A stretch of 64,000 nucleotides of DNA from Neisseria sp. (GCA_030528455.1 JAUMYW010000004.1:1-64000), one strand, 5' to 3'; shown: positions 1 through 8,202, counted from the stretch's first letter. Numbers and translations: made by a program. Notes: a model not told the origin generated them from the letters alone.

Positions 1-1105
1 AATCGGCCTGCAAGGCCCGAGAGGCGACAACGGCAAAGACGGCTTGGGTGCGACCTTGAAGATCGGTGCAGGCCCTGCCGGTGTTGACGGTAAAGACGGC
101 TTTGACGGTATCCCTGGCAAAGACGGCGAAAACGGCAAACCGCGTATCGTGTACACCCCGATCGACCCTGCAACAGGCCAACCTGCTGTGGATAACGAAG
201 GCAACCCGATCGAAGAGAAAGTGGCAACGCTTAACGACGGCTTGAAGTTTGTCGGCAACGACGGCAAAGAAGTTGTTAAGAAATTGAACGAAACCTTGGC
301 AATCAAAGGCGGATTGGATAACGATAAGCCTGCGTCTGCGAAGAACGTTCGTGTTGACAACGAAAACGGTGAGCTGATTGTTAAGATTGCCGAGAAGCCT
401 GAGTTCCAAGGCGTTAGCCTGAAAACTGGCGACGACGCTAATCCGAATGTGGTGAATCTCAACACCGACAAACCGGATACGCTGACTCTGAGCGGTAACG
501 GCGGCACAGCCCCTGTAACCGTAGCCAACGTGAAAGGCAACCTGCCGAACACCTACAACGTGGATGCCCTGAACAAGGTTGACCCTGCAACAGGCAAACC
601 GAACGATGTAACCAAGTCTCAGCAACTGCCTGACAACGCGGGCGACATCGTGAACAACGCAGCCACCGTAGGCGACGTGCTGAACGCAGGCTTCAACCTG
701 CAAGCTAACGGTCAGGCAGCAGACTTCGTGAAACCTTACGACACTGTAAACTTTGCAGACGGCAAGAACACGAAAGTCCGCATCGACACCGCACCTGACG
801 GTAAAGTCAACACCGTACGCGTAGATGTCGATCTCGAGCCTTTGAACAAACGCATCGGCGATGTGGAAAAAGAAGGCCGTGCCGGTATCGCAGGCGCAAC
901 AGCAATGACCAACCTGCCGCAAGTAACCTTGCCGGGTGCGTCTATGGTTGCAGCAGGTGTGGGCCACTACAAAGGTCAGAGCGCATTGGCAATCGGTGTA
1001 TCCCGTCTGAGCGACGGCGGTAATTGGATTGTCAAGGCACAAGCCAGCGCGAACACCAAAGGCGACTTCAACGTAGGTGCCGGTATCGGTTACCAATGGC
1101 GTTAA
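1..1105 (+). CDS. Trimeric autotransporter adhesin (YadA-like), 3' part
   Basis: The reading frame is open from the left edge (frame beginning at base 2), so the gene is truncated 5' by the window. The first visible residues form collagen-like Gly-X-Y triplets (GPRGDNGKDG, then GPAGVDGKDGFDGIPGKDG). A stalk with repeated Asp/Asn-rich strands follows. The last ~75 residues look like a YadA C-terminal anchor: GIAGATAMTNLPQ, a helix, then beta strands ending GAGIGYQWR. Members of this family trimerise, insert a 12-strand barrel in the outer membrane and display an adhesive passenger. The anchor and collagen triplets are directly visible; adhesion is inferred from the family and the ligand is unknown. 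An apparent TTG start at 44 is only an internal codon. A strong terminator follows. Confidence 0.9.
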   Translation, partial: IGLQGPRGDNGKDGLGATLKIGAGPAGVDGKDGFDGIPGKDGENGKPRIVYTPIDPATGQPAVDNEGNPIEEKVATLNDGLKFVGNDGKEVVKKLNETLAIKGGLDNDKPASAKNVRVDNENGELIVKIAEKPEFQGVSLKTGDDANPNVVNLNTDKPDTLTLSGNGGTAPVTVANVKGNLPNTYNVDALNKVDPATGKPNDVTKSQQLPDNAGDIVNNAATVGDVLNAGFNLQANGQAADFVKPYDTVNFADGKNTKVRIDTAPDGKVNTVRVDVDLEPLNKRIGDVEKEGRAGIAGATAMTNLPQVTLPGASMVAAGVGHYKGQSALAIGVSRLSDGGNWIVKAQASANTKGDFNVGAGIGYQWR

Positions 1106-1159
1106 TCCGCTGAGTTGAGATAACTGACAGAACGCCTGTTTCGGCAGGCGTTTCAAAAA

Positions 1160-1199
1160 AAGACCGCAGTTTCCGGAAGGAAACGGGCGGTCTTTTTTA
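1160..1199 (+). terminator. Rho-independent terminator of the adhesin gene
   Basis: The arms AAGACCGC and GCGGTCTT, with further GTTTCC/GGAAAC pairing inside, are followed by a T run. It lies 55 bases after the adhesin stop. A smaller hairpin (ACGCCTG/CAGGCGT, near 1132-1151) precedes it. Confidence 0.85.
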
Positions 1200-1236
1200 T
1201 CGTCTGCCGTCTGCATGTAGCAGAAGAGAAGAAGAT

Positions 1237-1265
1237 TTGACGGGCAGACGGTTATTGTGTATAGT
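1237..1265 (+). promoter_or_regulatory. Sigma-70 promoter of tRNA-Glu
   Basis: TTGACG (1237-1242) and TATAGT (1260-1265) are separated by 17 bases. The predicted transcription start, near 1272, is about 11 bases before the mature tRNA. This indicates the tRNA is its own transcription unit. Confidence 0.75.
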
Positions 1266-1282
1266 TCTCCCTTTGATTTTCC

Positions 1283-1358
1283 GCGCCCATCGTCTAGAGG
1301 CCTAGGACACTGCCCTTTCACGGCGGCAACCGGGGTTCGAATCCCCGTGGGCGTGCCA
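1283..1358 (+). tRNA. tRNA-Glu (anticodon TTC)
   Basis: A 76-base cloverleaf. The acceptor arm GCGCCCA pairs with TGGGCGT, with a G-T closing pair. The anticodon stem CTGCC/GGCGG holds the loop CTTTCAC, giving anticodon TTC at 1317-1319. The T arm contains GGTTCGAATCC, and CCA is encoded at 1356-1358. It closely resembles bacterial tRNA-Glu. Confidence 0.97.
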
Positions 1359-1366
1359 GATTTCAG

Positions 1367-1396
1367 AATCCCGTCTGCTTTCAGGCGGGATTTTTG
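1367..1396 (+). terminator. Terminator of tRNA-Glu
   Basis: AATCCCG (1367-1373) pairs with CGGGATT (1386-1392), extended inside by CTG/CAG, and is followed by Ts. It starts 8 bases after the tRNA CCA end. Confidence 0.85.
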
Positions 1397-1737
1397 CTGT
1401 TTTTCTTTGGTTTGGTACTGTTCGGGACTTGGACGGTATGTTTTGAATCCGCCTGCAGACGGCTTTGTAGACATTTTTCTGTTTTTTTAAGAAAAACAGT
1501 TATTTGTTTTCGTGCAGACCAGTGTTGGTGCTGCGGTTTGCAGCCATTTGCGAGCGGTGCGGATAATCGGCAGACGGCGTGGGATACTATCGTTGAGACA
1601 GTTCCTGTGGTATCTTTCGCCTTTATTTTCCTGATAATTGTTGAAATTCCGCTTCGGGCGGCGTGAGCCGCCGGTGTTGTTGCGTTTCGGCAGCTTTTGT
1701 TTGAGTCCGTATAATTCGGTGGGCGTTGGAACAACGT
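1397..1737. other. Intergenic stretch without a supported gene
   Basis: This holds one uptake-type word on the minus strand (TGCAGACGGC, 1454-1463) and T-rich sequence. A TATAAT hexamer at 1710-1715 could be the -10 of the NlpC/P60 gene, although no good -35 lies 16-18 bases upstream. Short overlapping ORFs here show no domain, ribosome site or codon pattern and are not called. Confidence 0.6.
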
Positions 1738-2265
1738 ATGACATTTTTGAAGAAAGTTTTTTCCGTATTGGCGTGTTCGTTGTTGTGGCAGAGTGCGTCG
1801 GCTGACGATTTGGATGATTTTATCCAGTCACGTAACGGCAGCCGGCAGGTGCAGACGGCACAGGCCGATGCCAATGATTTGATTAAAAGTGCGATGGGTC
1901 TGATAGGAGTGGCTTACCGCTTCGGCGGCACTTCGCCTGCCAGCGGAATGGATTGCAGCGGCTTCATGCAGTATATTTTCCGCAAAACCCTGCATGTCAA
2001 TCTGCCGAGAACGGCTGCCGAACAGGCAAAAATGGGTACGGCTGTCAGCCGCAGTGATTTGCAGCCGGGCGATTTGGTATTTTTCAATACTTCGGGGAGG
2101 CGGATTTCGCATGTCGGCCTGTATATCGGCGGCAACCGCTTTATCCACGCGCCGAGAACGGGTAAAAGCATTGAAATTACCAGTTTGGGTAACAAGTATT
2201 GGAATGCGCGTTATATCAGTGCCCGGCGCGTGAAACCTTACAATTCGGGCAGATTTACCAATTAG
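1738..2265 (+). CDS. NlpC/P60-family cell-wall hydrolase, exported
   Basis: A 175-residue protein. The N-terminal ~25 residues form a signal sequence (basic MTFLKK, hydrophobic core, then SASA before DDL). The C-terminal ~115 residues are an NlpC/P60 papain-like domain: catalytic Cys in MDCSGF, His in ISHVGLYIG, and a third polar residue in the FIHAP segment. Such enzymes usually cut peptide bonds in peptidoglycan stems in the periplasm. The ATG at 1738 was preferred over an upstream TTG at 1726 because it begins a normal signal peptide. A Cys in the signal core (VLAC) is not a good lipobox, so lipidation is doubtful. The next small gene begins 11 bases later with its ribosome site over this stop, suggesting co-transcription. 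Confidence 0.9.
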   Translation: MTFLKKVFSVLACSLLWQSASADDLDDFIQSRNGSRQVQTAQADANDLIKSAMGLIGVAYRFGGTSPASGMDCSGFMQYIFRKTLHVNLPRTAAEQAKMGTAVSRSDLQPGDLVFFNTSGRRISHVGLYIGGNRFIHAPRTGKSIEITSLGNKYWNARYISARRVKPYNSGRFTN

Positions 2266-2276
2266 GAGTAACAGAA

Positions 2277-2489
2277 ATGGCTATCCCCGAGTTGCCCAAA
2301 TGGGTGGCCGATGATGGAAGTGTGGTATCGTGTACCGAAAAAGTGAAGGTAATGTCGGAAAATATGGCGGAACTCTATCAGACGGCTCAGGATGCATTTG
2401 AAGATGCCTTGCTGATGGGTGTGTCGGAAAGGCAGATACGCGATTTTCTGCTCGAATTGGCCGCCGCAGTCGAAAATCCTTACGCTTGA
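2277..2489 (+). CDS. Small conserved-type hypothetical protein, 70 aa
   Basis: This encodes 70 residues beginning MAIPELPKWVADDG, with an acidic, helix-prone C-terminal half and no signal peptide or membrane segment. The start is set by a TAGGAG ribosome site (2263-2268) that overlaps the stop of the NlpC/P60 gene, so the two are probably translated from one mRNA. Codon use matches the neighbours. I do not recognise the family. A cytosolic accessory role is possible, but nothing in the sequence shows it. Confidence 0.75.
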   Translation: MAIPELPKWVADDGSVVSCTEKVKVMSENMAELYQTAQDAFEDALLMGVSERQIRDFLLELAAAVENPYA

Positions 2490-2510
2490 TTTCCGAGTCG
2501 GAGAATATTT

Positions 2511-2540
2511 ATGCCGTCTGTATGTGTCTGCAGACGGCAT
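2511..2540. repeat. Inverted uptake-word pair (hairpin)
   Basis: ATGCCGTCTG (2511-2520) and CAGACGGCAT (2531-2540) form a perfect 10-bp stem with a 10-base loop. Only the second arm has the full TGCAGACGGC form. It lies between the 70-residue ORF and the lrgA promoter and may act as a weak terminator, though it lacks a long T run. Confidence 0.7.
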
Positions 2541-2563
2541 TGTTATGTTTGTGCGGTGTTTTG

Positions 2564-2592
2564 TTGATTTTTGTTAAGATTGCCATTATAGT
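2564..2592 (+). promoter_or_regulatory. Sigma-70 promoter of lrgAB
   Basis: TTGATT (2564-2569) and TATAGT (2587-2592) have a 17-base spacer. The predicted start near 2599 gives a short leader before the lrgA ATG at 2625. Confidence 0.7.
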
Positions 2593-2624
2593 TTTCTTTG
2601 ATAAAAGCGATAAGGAACACAAAT

Positions 2625-2966
2625 ATGCATCTTATTCGGGCTTTGAGCGTGATTTTCGGCTGTTTGGCCATCGGTGAAGCGGTGGTGTTTTTTACCGGTC
2701 TCAAATTTCCAGGCAGTATCATCGGCATGGGCGTTTTGTTTGCCGCACTGCATGCGGGCTGGGTAAAGGCGGAATGGCTAACGGCCGTGGTTGATACTAT
2801 GATGTCGAATCTGTCGCTGTTTCTGGTGCCGCCTTGTGTGGCGGTCATGAGTTATCTGGACTTGGTGGCGCGTGATTTCTGGTCGATTGCTGCGGCAACG
2901 GTGCTGAGCACTTTTGCCGTGATGTTGGTTACCGGTAAGACACACGAATGGTTGAGGAAGCAGTAA
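2625..2966 (+). CDS. lrgA: CidA/LrgA-family holin-like membrane protein
   Basis: A 113-residue protein with about four hydrophobic segments, including the LKFPGSIIGMGVLF motif typical of CidA/LrgA. The family is holin-like and, with LrgB, modulates murein hydrolase activity or acts as a metabolite channel in the inner membrane. The start at 2625 follows AAGGA at 2612-2616; an upstream in-frame codon at 2598 lacks such a site. The stop overlaps the lrgB ATG by one base (TAATG), so translation is coupled. The assignment to Lrg rather than Cid is by convention only. Confidence 0.9.
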   Translation: MHLIRALSVIFGCLAIGEAVVFFTGLKFPGSIIGMGVLFAALHAGWVKAEWLTAVVDTMMSNLSLFLVPPCVAVMSYLDLVARDFWSIAAATVLSTFAVMLVTGKTHEWLRKQ

Positions 2967-3685
2967 TGTCGGACGAGATGCTGAATATGGTGATGGCGAT
3001 GTTGAAACACAGTGCGGTGCTGCTTTGGCTGACAATTACGGTGTTTTGGCTTGCCAATATTGCACGTACGCGCACTGGCAGCGTGCTGGTAAATCCGGTT
3101 TTGTGCAGCACGGCGGCAGTGATTCTGTATTTGAAGGTTTTGGGCATCAGTTACGATACCTACCATGAAACCGCACAGATTATCGATTTTTGGTTGAAAC
3201 CGGCAGTAGTGGGTTTGGCGGTGCCGCTGTATCTGAACTGGGACAAAATCCGCCGCCAATGGCTGCCGATTGTTTTGTCGCAGGGAGCAGGCAGTATTAC
3301 GGGCATCGTCAGTGCGGTTTATCTGGCCAAGCTGATGGGGGCAGAAAGGGAAGTCGTACTGAGTTTGGCTGCCAAGTCGGTTACCAATCCGATTGCATTG
3401 GAAATTACCAAAAGTATCGGCGGCATTCCGGCGATTACGGCGGCAACCGTGATTGCGGCGGGTATGGTCGGGCAGATGGCAGGCTATAAAATGATGAGTG
3501 TCAGTACGGTGAGAAAGCCGATGTCGCAAGGGATGTCTATGGGTTCGGCTTCTCATGCGATGGGTATTGCCGCTTCGATGGAGCGCAGCAAAAAATTTGC
3601 CGCTTATGCCAGTTTGGGTTTGATTTTCAACGGTGTGCTGACCGCTATGCTGGTGCCTCTGCTGATTCCGTTGTTGGGGGTTTGA
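2966..3685 (+). CDS. lrgB: LrgB/CidB-family membrane protein
   Basis: A 239-residue polytopic protein. The diagnostic LrgB stretch lies around residues 140-205: KSVTNPIALEITKSIGG, then GQMAGYKMM and a GSASHAMGIAA block. Partner of LrgA in the inner membrane; known roles in other bacteria are control of autolysis and export or uptake of small organic acids. The ATG at 2966 shares its A with the lrgA stop. The pair ends at an inverted uptake-word terminator that lies inside the convergent Nudix gene. Confidence 0.92.
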   Translation: MSDEMLNMVMAMLKHSAVLLWLTITVFWLANIARTRTGSVLVNPVLCSTAAVILYLKVLGISYDTYHETAQIIDFWLKPAVVGLAVPLYLNWDKIRRQWLPIVLSQGAGSITGIVSAVYLAKLMGAEREVVLSLAAKSVTNPIALEITKSIGGIPAITAATVIAAGMVGQMAGYKMMSVSTVRKPMSQGMSMGSASHAMGIAASMERSKKFAAYASLGLIFNGVLTAMLVPLLIPLLGV

Positions 3686-3691
3686 GTTGTT

Positions 3692-4354
3692 TCAGCCGTC
3701 TGCAGACCAGGTGCTGCAGACGGCTTTTTTATTCGGGAAAGGCTCGTTTGCTTGGCAGCCCGGTAAAGGATGTGTTTGTGCCAGAAGGGCGGTCTGGTAG
3801 AGAATAGCGGCGGTTGCGCCCCAAATTTCCCGTTTCTGCCAATACAGTGCAGGCAGTCCGGCAGGCATATCGCTTGTTGTTTTGAGGTGGTAGGAACGCA
3901 GGTCGGCTGCAACAGACAGAGGAAGATAGAAAACCTCTGCCACTTCGGCAGGATTGATTTCCGGAACGGTTTCTTCACGGCAGATTGCCGGTACGGGCGT
4001 GATGCGGTAGCCGCTCGGCAATAATAAGGAGGACATTGAGGGAAAGGTCTGCCATTCAGAAGCAGCGATGCCGGTTTCTTCAAAAGTTTCGCGCAATGCG
4101 GCAGCAGTATGGGTTTCGCCTGTTTCCAATTTGCCTCCGGGTAGGGCGATTTGTCCGGCATGATTGCGCAGCGTGGCAGTACGGAGGGTCAGCAGAATCT
4201 GCCATTGTCCTGCCTGAGGCATGATGCCGAACAGGACGGCCGCTTCTCGCCATTCGCTGTAACGGTTCGCCAGTCGGGCATTTCGGAGGTTCGGGAAGCC
4301 GCAGTTTTGGACAGATAATTGTTGCAGGAATTGGTCAATCGAGCCGGTATTCAT
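3692..4354 (-). CDS. Nudix hydrolase, CoA-pyrophosphatase type
   Basis: A 220-residue cytosolic protein. The Nudix box is intact: GGKLETGE, seven residues, RETFEETGI (about residues 72-95). It is preceded by LLTLRTATLRNHAGQIALPGG, the signature of the NudL/CoA-diphosphatase subgroup, which cleaves CoA or acyl-CoA to phosphopantetheine and 3',5'-ADP. Substrate is inferred from that motif. The C-terminal tail (KAVCSTWSADG) is encoded by the inverted uptake-word terminator of lrgAB, so the tail looks recently acquired rather than part of the fold. It is transcribed towards lrgB and divergently from the TPR gene. Confidence 0.9.
   Translation of the reverse strand: MNTGSIDQFLQQLSVQNCGFPNLRNARLANRYSEWREAAVLFGIMPQAGQWQILLTLRTATLRNHAGQIALPGGKLETGETHTAAALRETFEETGIAASEWQTFPSMSSLLLPSGYRITPVPAICREETVPEINPAEVAEVFYLPLSVAADLRSYHLKTTSDMPAGLPALYWQKREIWGATAAILYQTALLAQTHPLPGCQANEPFPNKKAVCSTWSADG
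3695..3730. terminator. Uptake-word terminator of lrgAB
   Basis: GCCGTCTGCA (3695-3704) and TGCAGACGGC (3715-3724) form a perfect stem with a 10-base loop, followed by six Ts on the plus strand. On the minus strand the same bases encode the last residues of the Nudix protein. Confidence 0.85.
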
Positions 4355-4482
4355 GATTCTGGCAGGCCTTTAAAGTGATGTAGGCAGGATTTTAAACCGA
4401 TAACCAAAGATGCAAAACTGCCGCCCGAGTGCTGCCTTGTGTTAAAGTAACGGCTTTGTATTTCGGAAACGGAATCGCGAAC

Positions 4483-6333
4483 ATGGTTGCTTTGAAACAT
4501 CGAATCGGCAAAATATTGTTGAGTGTTCTCTTGTTGTGTCATGCGGATGCATGGGCGGATACCTCTCGCCCGGAAACCGGACAAGACGGAGTAAAGACAA
4601 TTTCGGCAAAGGTGCTTGAAACAAAGAACCGTCGTATCGCGGCTGCTGCCCGGGGCAGTAACGTATTCGGTATTTTGGTATCGGAAATGGCTCTGGGCAG
4701 AGGAGATGTACGAGGTGCGCTGCATGCCTACATCGTTTTGTTCGAGAGGACAAAATCCCCCGAGATAGCCGGTCGTGCACTGGAAATTGCCGTCGCGTTG
4801 CGAGATAGGGCGGCAGCAGAACGTATTTATCAGAGCTGGTTGGCCGAAGATGAGGAAAAAACACATCCGGGCTGGCAGCGTGCCGATTGGCTGAGGGCAC
4901 TGGCAGACAAAGACTATCATCGGCTTGCCGCAACATTTGCCGGTGTCTTGTCTCAAGCTTCAGAGCGGGAGCGCGGCAGAATGTTTTTGCAGACGGCACA
5001 AATTGCGGCAGACCATGCGGCTGCGGTGCCCGTATTGTTGGACACGGTTGTTGCCCAGGCAGAACAATATGCGGATATGCCGGAAGCCGCAGCCGCTTTG
5101 ACGGCGTTTGCTGTTTCAAACGGTAAGGATGACGCAGTGGCGGCAGGGCTGGCGCGTTTGGTGCGGACAGACGGGCATTTTTCGCCTTTCTCCCTTGCTA
5201 CGCTGCGTTTGTTGGAAAAACGCCGCCCCGAACTGCTGGTTCGTTTCTGGCAGCAGCTGCAAGCAGAAGAATTGCCAGCATCTTGGCAGAAACAGCGGAT
5301 TGTTTACCTTCTGGATAAAAAGCGTACGGGCGAAGCTTTTGCCGCATTGGACAAACTGTCTTCGGAATACGCAGACAGCGAGCTGTATTTCTCAGCGGCC
5401 CAGGCAGCGGAAGAAAGCGGTGCGGGCGAAGCACTGGTACAGCGTTATTTAGATAAGGCCTTTCATGCGGCAGAGCCTGAGATGCAGAGCCGGATTGCCC
5501 TGCTGGCGGCCGCACGATTATTCGAGCAGGGCAGATTCGATGCCTCCGAACAGTGGATTAACAGGGCGGATGCATCACCATCATTGAAAGCAGACAGAAT
5601 GATTGCCCGCCTGATGCTTGCTGTGCGCCAGGAGCGTTGGAGCGATGCGGAACGCTCCGTCAGAAAACTGTATGCATTAAAAAATGCCCGGCATTCTATT
5701 GAACTTTTTACCTGGAACAATGTTTATGAAGCCGAATTGGCTCTGGTTGTCAGAAAACACAATTCCGCCGAAGCCCTGAAGAACCTGAACCGCCTCTATC
5801 GGGCTGTTGCCGCAGACGGCAACAGCAGTCTGTTGGACGATATTCTGATGGAGCGCGGTATTCTTTATGCCGATAAAATAGGCAATGCAGCAAAAGCGGT
5901 TGCCGATTTCCGCGAACTGCTCAAACGCAATCCAGATAATCCCCTGCTCAAAAACAGTTTGGGTTATACCATGCTTTACCTGTCCGATGCCGATACGGAT
6001 GCCGCCTTGAAGCTGATATTGGAAGCCTATCGGGAACTGCCTTTGTCTGCGGAGGTAAACGACAGTCTGGGATGGGCGTATTTCAAAAAAGGCGAACGGG
6101 AGAAAGCCCTGCATTATTTGACATTTGCTTTCCAAAATGCCGAAGAGGCGGAAATCGCGGCACATTTGGGCGAAGTACTGTGGAGCTTGGGGCGTAAAGA
6201 CGAAGCACGGGCAGTTTTCAGAAGAGGCGAATCTTTTTCCGGCGGGCAAAAAATACTGCGGGATACACTGCGCCGTTTGGGACTGTCCAAACCGACAGCA
6301 CCCGCTGCCAAACCCAAGCAGCGCAAACCCTGA
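4483..6333 (+). CDS. Exported tetratricopeptide-repeat protein
   Basis: A 616-residue protein starting MVALKHRIGKILLSVLLLCHADAWAD, a cleavable signal peptide, so it is periplasmic or outer-membrane associated. The rest is largely alpha-helical. Clear TPR units lie near residues 460-590: ADFRELLKRNPDNPLLKNSLGY, then EVNDSLGWAYFKKGEREKALHY and HLGEVLWSLGRKDEARAVF. The C-terminus is Lys/Pro-rich. TPR arrays bind protein partners; the partner is unknown. It precedes lolB and ispE on the same strand, an arrangement common in Neisseria. An upstream in-frame codon at 4429 was rejected because it would bury the signal peptide. Confidence 0.88.
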   Translation: MVALKHRIGKILLSVLLLCHADAWADTSRPETGQDGVKTISAKVLETKNRRIAAAARGSNVFGILVSEMALGRGDVRGALHAYIVLFERTKSPEIAGRALEIAVALRDRAAAERIYQSWLAEDEEKTHPGWQRADWLRALADKDYHRLAATFAGVLSQASERERGRMFLQTAQIAADHAAAVPVLLDTVVAQAEQYADMPEAAAALTAFAVSNGKDDAVAAGLARLVRTDGHFSPFSLATLRLLEKRRPELLVRFWQQLQAEELPASWQKQRIVYLLDKKRTGEAFAALDKLSSEYADSELYFSAAQAAEESGAGEALVQRYLDKAFHAAEPEMQSRIALLAAARLFEQGRFDASEQWINRADASPSLKADRMIARLMLAVRQERWSDAERSVRKLYALKNARHSIELFTWNNVYEAELALVVRKHNSAEALKNLNRLYRAVAADGNSSLLDDILMERGILYADKIGNAAKAVADFRELLKRNPDNPLLKNSLGYTMLYLSDADTDAALKLILEAYRELPLSAEVNDSLGWAYFKKGEREKALHYLTFAFQNAEEAEIAAHLGEVLWSLGRKDEARAVFRRGESFSGGQKILRDTLRRLGLSKPTAPAAKPKQRKP

Positions 6334-6399
6334 CAGTATGCCGTCCCCGACACATCAGCTGCAGACGGCATACAGATAAAAGAAATCAGGCAAAACACA

Positions 6400-6987
6400 A
6401 TGAAAACAATCTTATATCCGGTCTTATCATCTTTTTTCCTGGCAGCATGCACATTGCCGGGTATCGGAACACCCTCTGCATGGCAGGCGGAGCAGGCTTT
6501 TGAGGATTTTACCGCCGAAGGTCGTTTGGCGGTCGAAGCAGACGGCAAAGGCTATCATGCAGGCTTCGACTGGAGCTTGCAGAACGGCGTGGAAACCATA
6601 AACATCAACACCCCTTTGGGAAACACCCTGGGACAACTTTGCCGGGACGAAAAAGGCGTACTGGCGGTTAATGCTGCCGGAGAGGTGTTGCAGGCGCAGA
6701 CCGCTGAGGAATTGAGCCGTCGTCTGCTCGGATTTTCTCTGCCGCTGCAATATCTGAATGTATGGGCAAACGGCTATCGGACGCAATCCCTGCCGCACGA
6801 AATCACTGCAGACGGCAGTCTGCTACAAGGAGGGTGGCGCATTTCGCGCCATACAGACAGACAGGGCGCGTGGCGCAGTCTGACGGTAGAAAACAATACA
6901 TTATCCTTACGGCTGGCATTTTCCTCGTTGGAACGCGGCACCCGACCCGATGCCACGGCGGCATGCGAAGCAAGAGGCGGCCGATGA
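6400..6987 (+). CDS. lolB: Outer-membrane lipoprotein receptor LolB
   Basis: A 195-residue lipoprotein with signal [17 protein letters not shown] and lipobox LAAC. The mature part fits Lol[23 protein letters not shown] (first strands of the half-barrel), then [12 protein letters not shown] and a [15 protein letters not shown] block. LolB takes lipoproteins from the periplasmic carrier LolA and inserts them in the inner leaflet of the outer membrane. Its stop overlaps the ispE start (ATGA). A partial inverted repeat (GTATGCCGTC/GACGGCATAC, 6336-6373) separates it from the TPR gene but lacks a T run. Confidence 0.93.
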   Translation: MKTILYPVLSSFFLAACTLPGIGTPSAWQAEQAFEDFTAEGRLAVEADGKGYHAGFDWSLQNGVETININTPLGNTLGQLCRDEKGVLAVNAAGEVLQAQTAEELSRRLLGFSLPLQYLNVWANGYRTQSLPHEITADGSLLQGGWRISRHTDRQGAWRSLTVENNTLSLRLAFSSLERGTRPDATAACEARGGR

Positions 6988-7829
6988 ATCTGTTTCCCAA
7001 TGCCCGTGCTTTCCCCGCACCTGCCAAACTCAACCTTGATTTGCGCATCACCGGTCGGCGTGCAGACGGCTATCACGAACTGGAAAGCATTTTCTGTCTG
7101 ATTGATTTGCAGGATACAGTATACATCGCCGTTCGTGCAGACAACCAAATCGTCCTGCACAATCCGATTGAAGGCGTACCGGCCGAGTGCGATCTGACCG
7201 TTCGTGCGGCACGAGCACTGCAAGAATATTGCGGCATTGGCTTGGGCGCGGATATCGGTTTGCGAAAGCGTATCCCGATGGGCGGCGGATTGGGCGGCGG
7301 CAGTTCTGATGCCGCAACCGTACTACTCGTACTCAACCGCTTGTGGAACTGCCGCCTGCAGACGGCACAATTGATCGACATCGGCATCAAACTCGGCGCA
7401 GATATTCCGTTTTTCCTGTTCGGGCGTAACGCATTTGCACGCGGCATTGGAGAGCGTTTGCAGGAAATCGCCGTACCGGAACAATGGTATGTCGTCCTTC
7501 GGCCGAATGTACATATCGAAACCGCCAGGATTTTTGCACACAAGCACTTGACACGCGATTCCAAACCCAGCATAATGCCGACTTTCCACAGTTTGCAGCC
7601 GTTCAGAAATGATATGCAGGCAGTGGTTTTGCAGGAGTATCCGGTAGTTGCCCGGGCGTTTGAAGATTTAAAGCGTTATGGGAAACCTTTGATGACCGGT
7701 TCCGGCTCGTGTTTGTTTTTGTGTTTTCCAAAAGAAGAAGAAGCGCGGGTTGTCTGCAAAGAAGTTTCCAAAACTTATCAGGCTTTTTATGTAAAAGGTT
7801 TGTGCAAGCATCCTTTGCTTGGTAAGTAG
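6984..7829 (+). CDS. ispE: 4-diphosphocytidyl-2-C-methyl-D-erythritol kinase
   Basis: A 281-residue GHMP kinase. The N-terminus [25 protein letters not shown] matches IspE, and the ATP-binding glycine loop [12 protein letters not shown] lies near residues 96-107. A C-terminal GSGSCLF segment is the third GHMP motif. The enzyme phosphorylates CDP-methylerythritol in the non-mevalonate isoprenoid pathway. The start at 6984 gives a 4-base ATGA overlap with lolB; a longer in-frame ORF from 6762 lies inside lolB. Two uptake words are embedded in the coding sequence (7060-7069, 7356-7365). The tRNA-Gln pair begins 11 bases downstream. Confidence 0.95.
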   Translation: MNLFPNARAFPAPAKLNLDLRITGRRADGYHELESIFCLIDLQDTVYIAVRADNQIVLHNPIEGVPAECDLTVRAARALQEYCGIGLGADIGLRKRIPMGGGLGGGSSDAATVLLVLNRLWNCRLQTAQLIDIGIKLGADIPFFLFGRNAFARGIGERLQEIAVPEQWYVVLRPNVHIETARIFAHKHLTRDSKPSIMPTFHSLQPFRNDMQAVVLQEYPVVARAFEDLKRYGKPLMTGSGSCLFLCFPKEEEARVVCKEVSKTYQAFYVKGLCKHPLLGK

Positions 7830-7839
7830 AAGTTAAAGT

Positions 7840-7916
7840 TGGGGATTCGCCAAGTTGGTTAAGGCATCGGATTTTGATTCCGACATGCGTAGGTTCGAAT
7901 CCTACATCCCCAGCCA
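7840..7916 (+). tRNA. tRNA-Gln (anticodon TTG), copy 1
   Basis: A 77-base cloverleaf. The anticodon stem TCGGA/TCCGA holds the loop TTTTGAT, giving TTG at 7874-7876. The T arm has GGTTCGAATCC, the acceptor arm is GGGGAT/ATCCCC, and CCA is encoded. No promoter was found between ispE and the tRNA, so it may be processed from the ispE transcript. Confidence 0.97.
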
Positions 7917-7926
7917 AGCCCTTTTT

Positions 7927-8003
7927 TGGGGATTCGCCAAGTTGGTTAAGGCATCGGATTTTGATTCCGACATGCGTAGGTTCGAATCCTACATCCCCAG
8001 CCA
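7927..8003 (+). tRNA. tRNA-Gln (anticodon TTG), copy 2
   Basis: Base-for-base identical to the copy ending at 7916, after a 10-base spacer. The anticodon is at 7961-7963 and CCA is encoded. The two lie in tandem and share one terminator. Confidence 0.97.
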
Positions 8004-8004
8004 A

Positions 8005-8041
8005 ATAAAAGCGTGTAAGTTTTGCTTACACGCTTTTATCT
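8005..8041 (+). terminator. Terminator of the tRNA-Gln pair
   Basis: ATAAAAGCGTGTAAG (8005-8019) pairs with CTTACACGCTTTTAT (8025-8039), a 15-bp stem with a short loop starting two bases after the second tRNA. Confidence 0.85.
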
Positions 8042-8089
8042 ATGATGATTTGACAGTTGCCGCTATGTGGATTTTATTGGATTTGCCTT

Positions 8090-8118
8090 TTGAGATGCGG
8101 CGTGTTTTTGCGTATAAT
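8090..8118 (+). promoter_or_regulatory. Sigma-70 promoter of prs
   Basis: TTGAGA (8090-8095), a 17-base spacer and a perfect TATAAT (8113-8118). The predicted start near 8125 leaves a leader of about 78 bases. A second, weaker candidate is TTGACA at 8050-8055 with TTTATT 17 bases later. Confidence 0.8.
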
Positions 8119-8202
8119 ATCCGATTTTGATGGTTTGGAATAAAGGAAAAGGAAGCAAAAGTGTTTCCTGCTCAATCAGACAATTTGATTTCAGGTGAGA
8201 AA

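Noticed and set aside
1257..1490. Plus-strand ORF of 77 codons over the tRNA-Glu gene
   Set aside because: It reads through a clear tRNA and its terminator and has no coding features.
7603..8004. Minus-strand ORF of 133 codons with two near-identical repeats (AGDVGFEPTHVGIKIRC)
   Set aside because: The repeat is the reverse complement of the two identical tRNA-Gln genes. Such peptides are a well-known false annotation.
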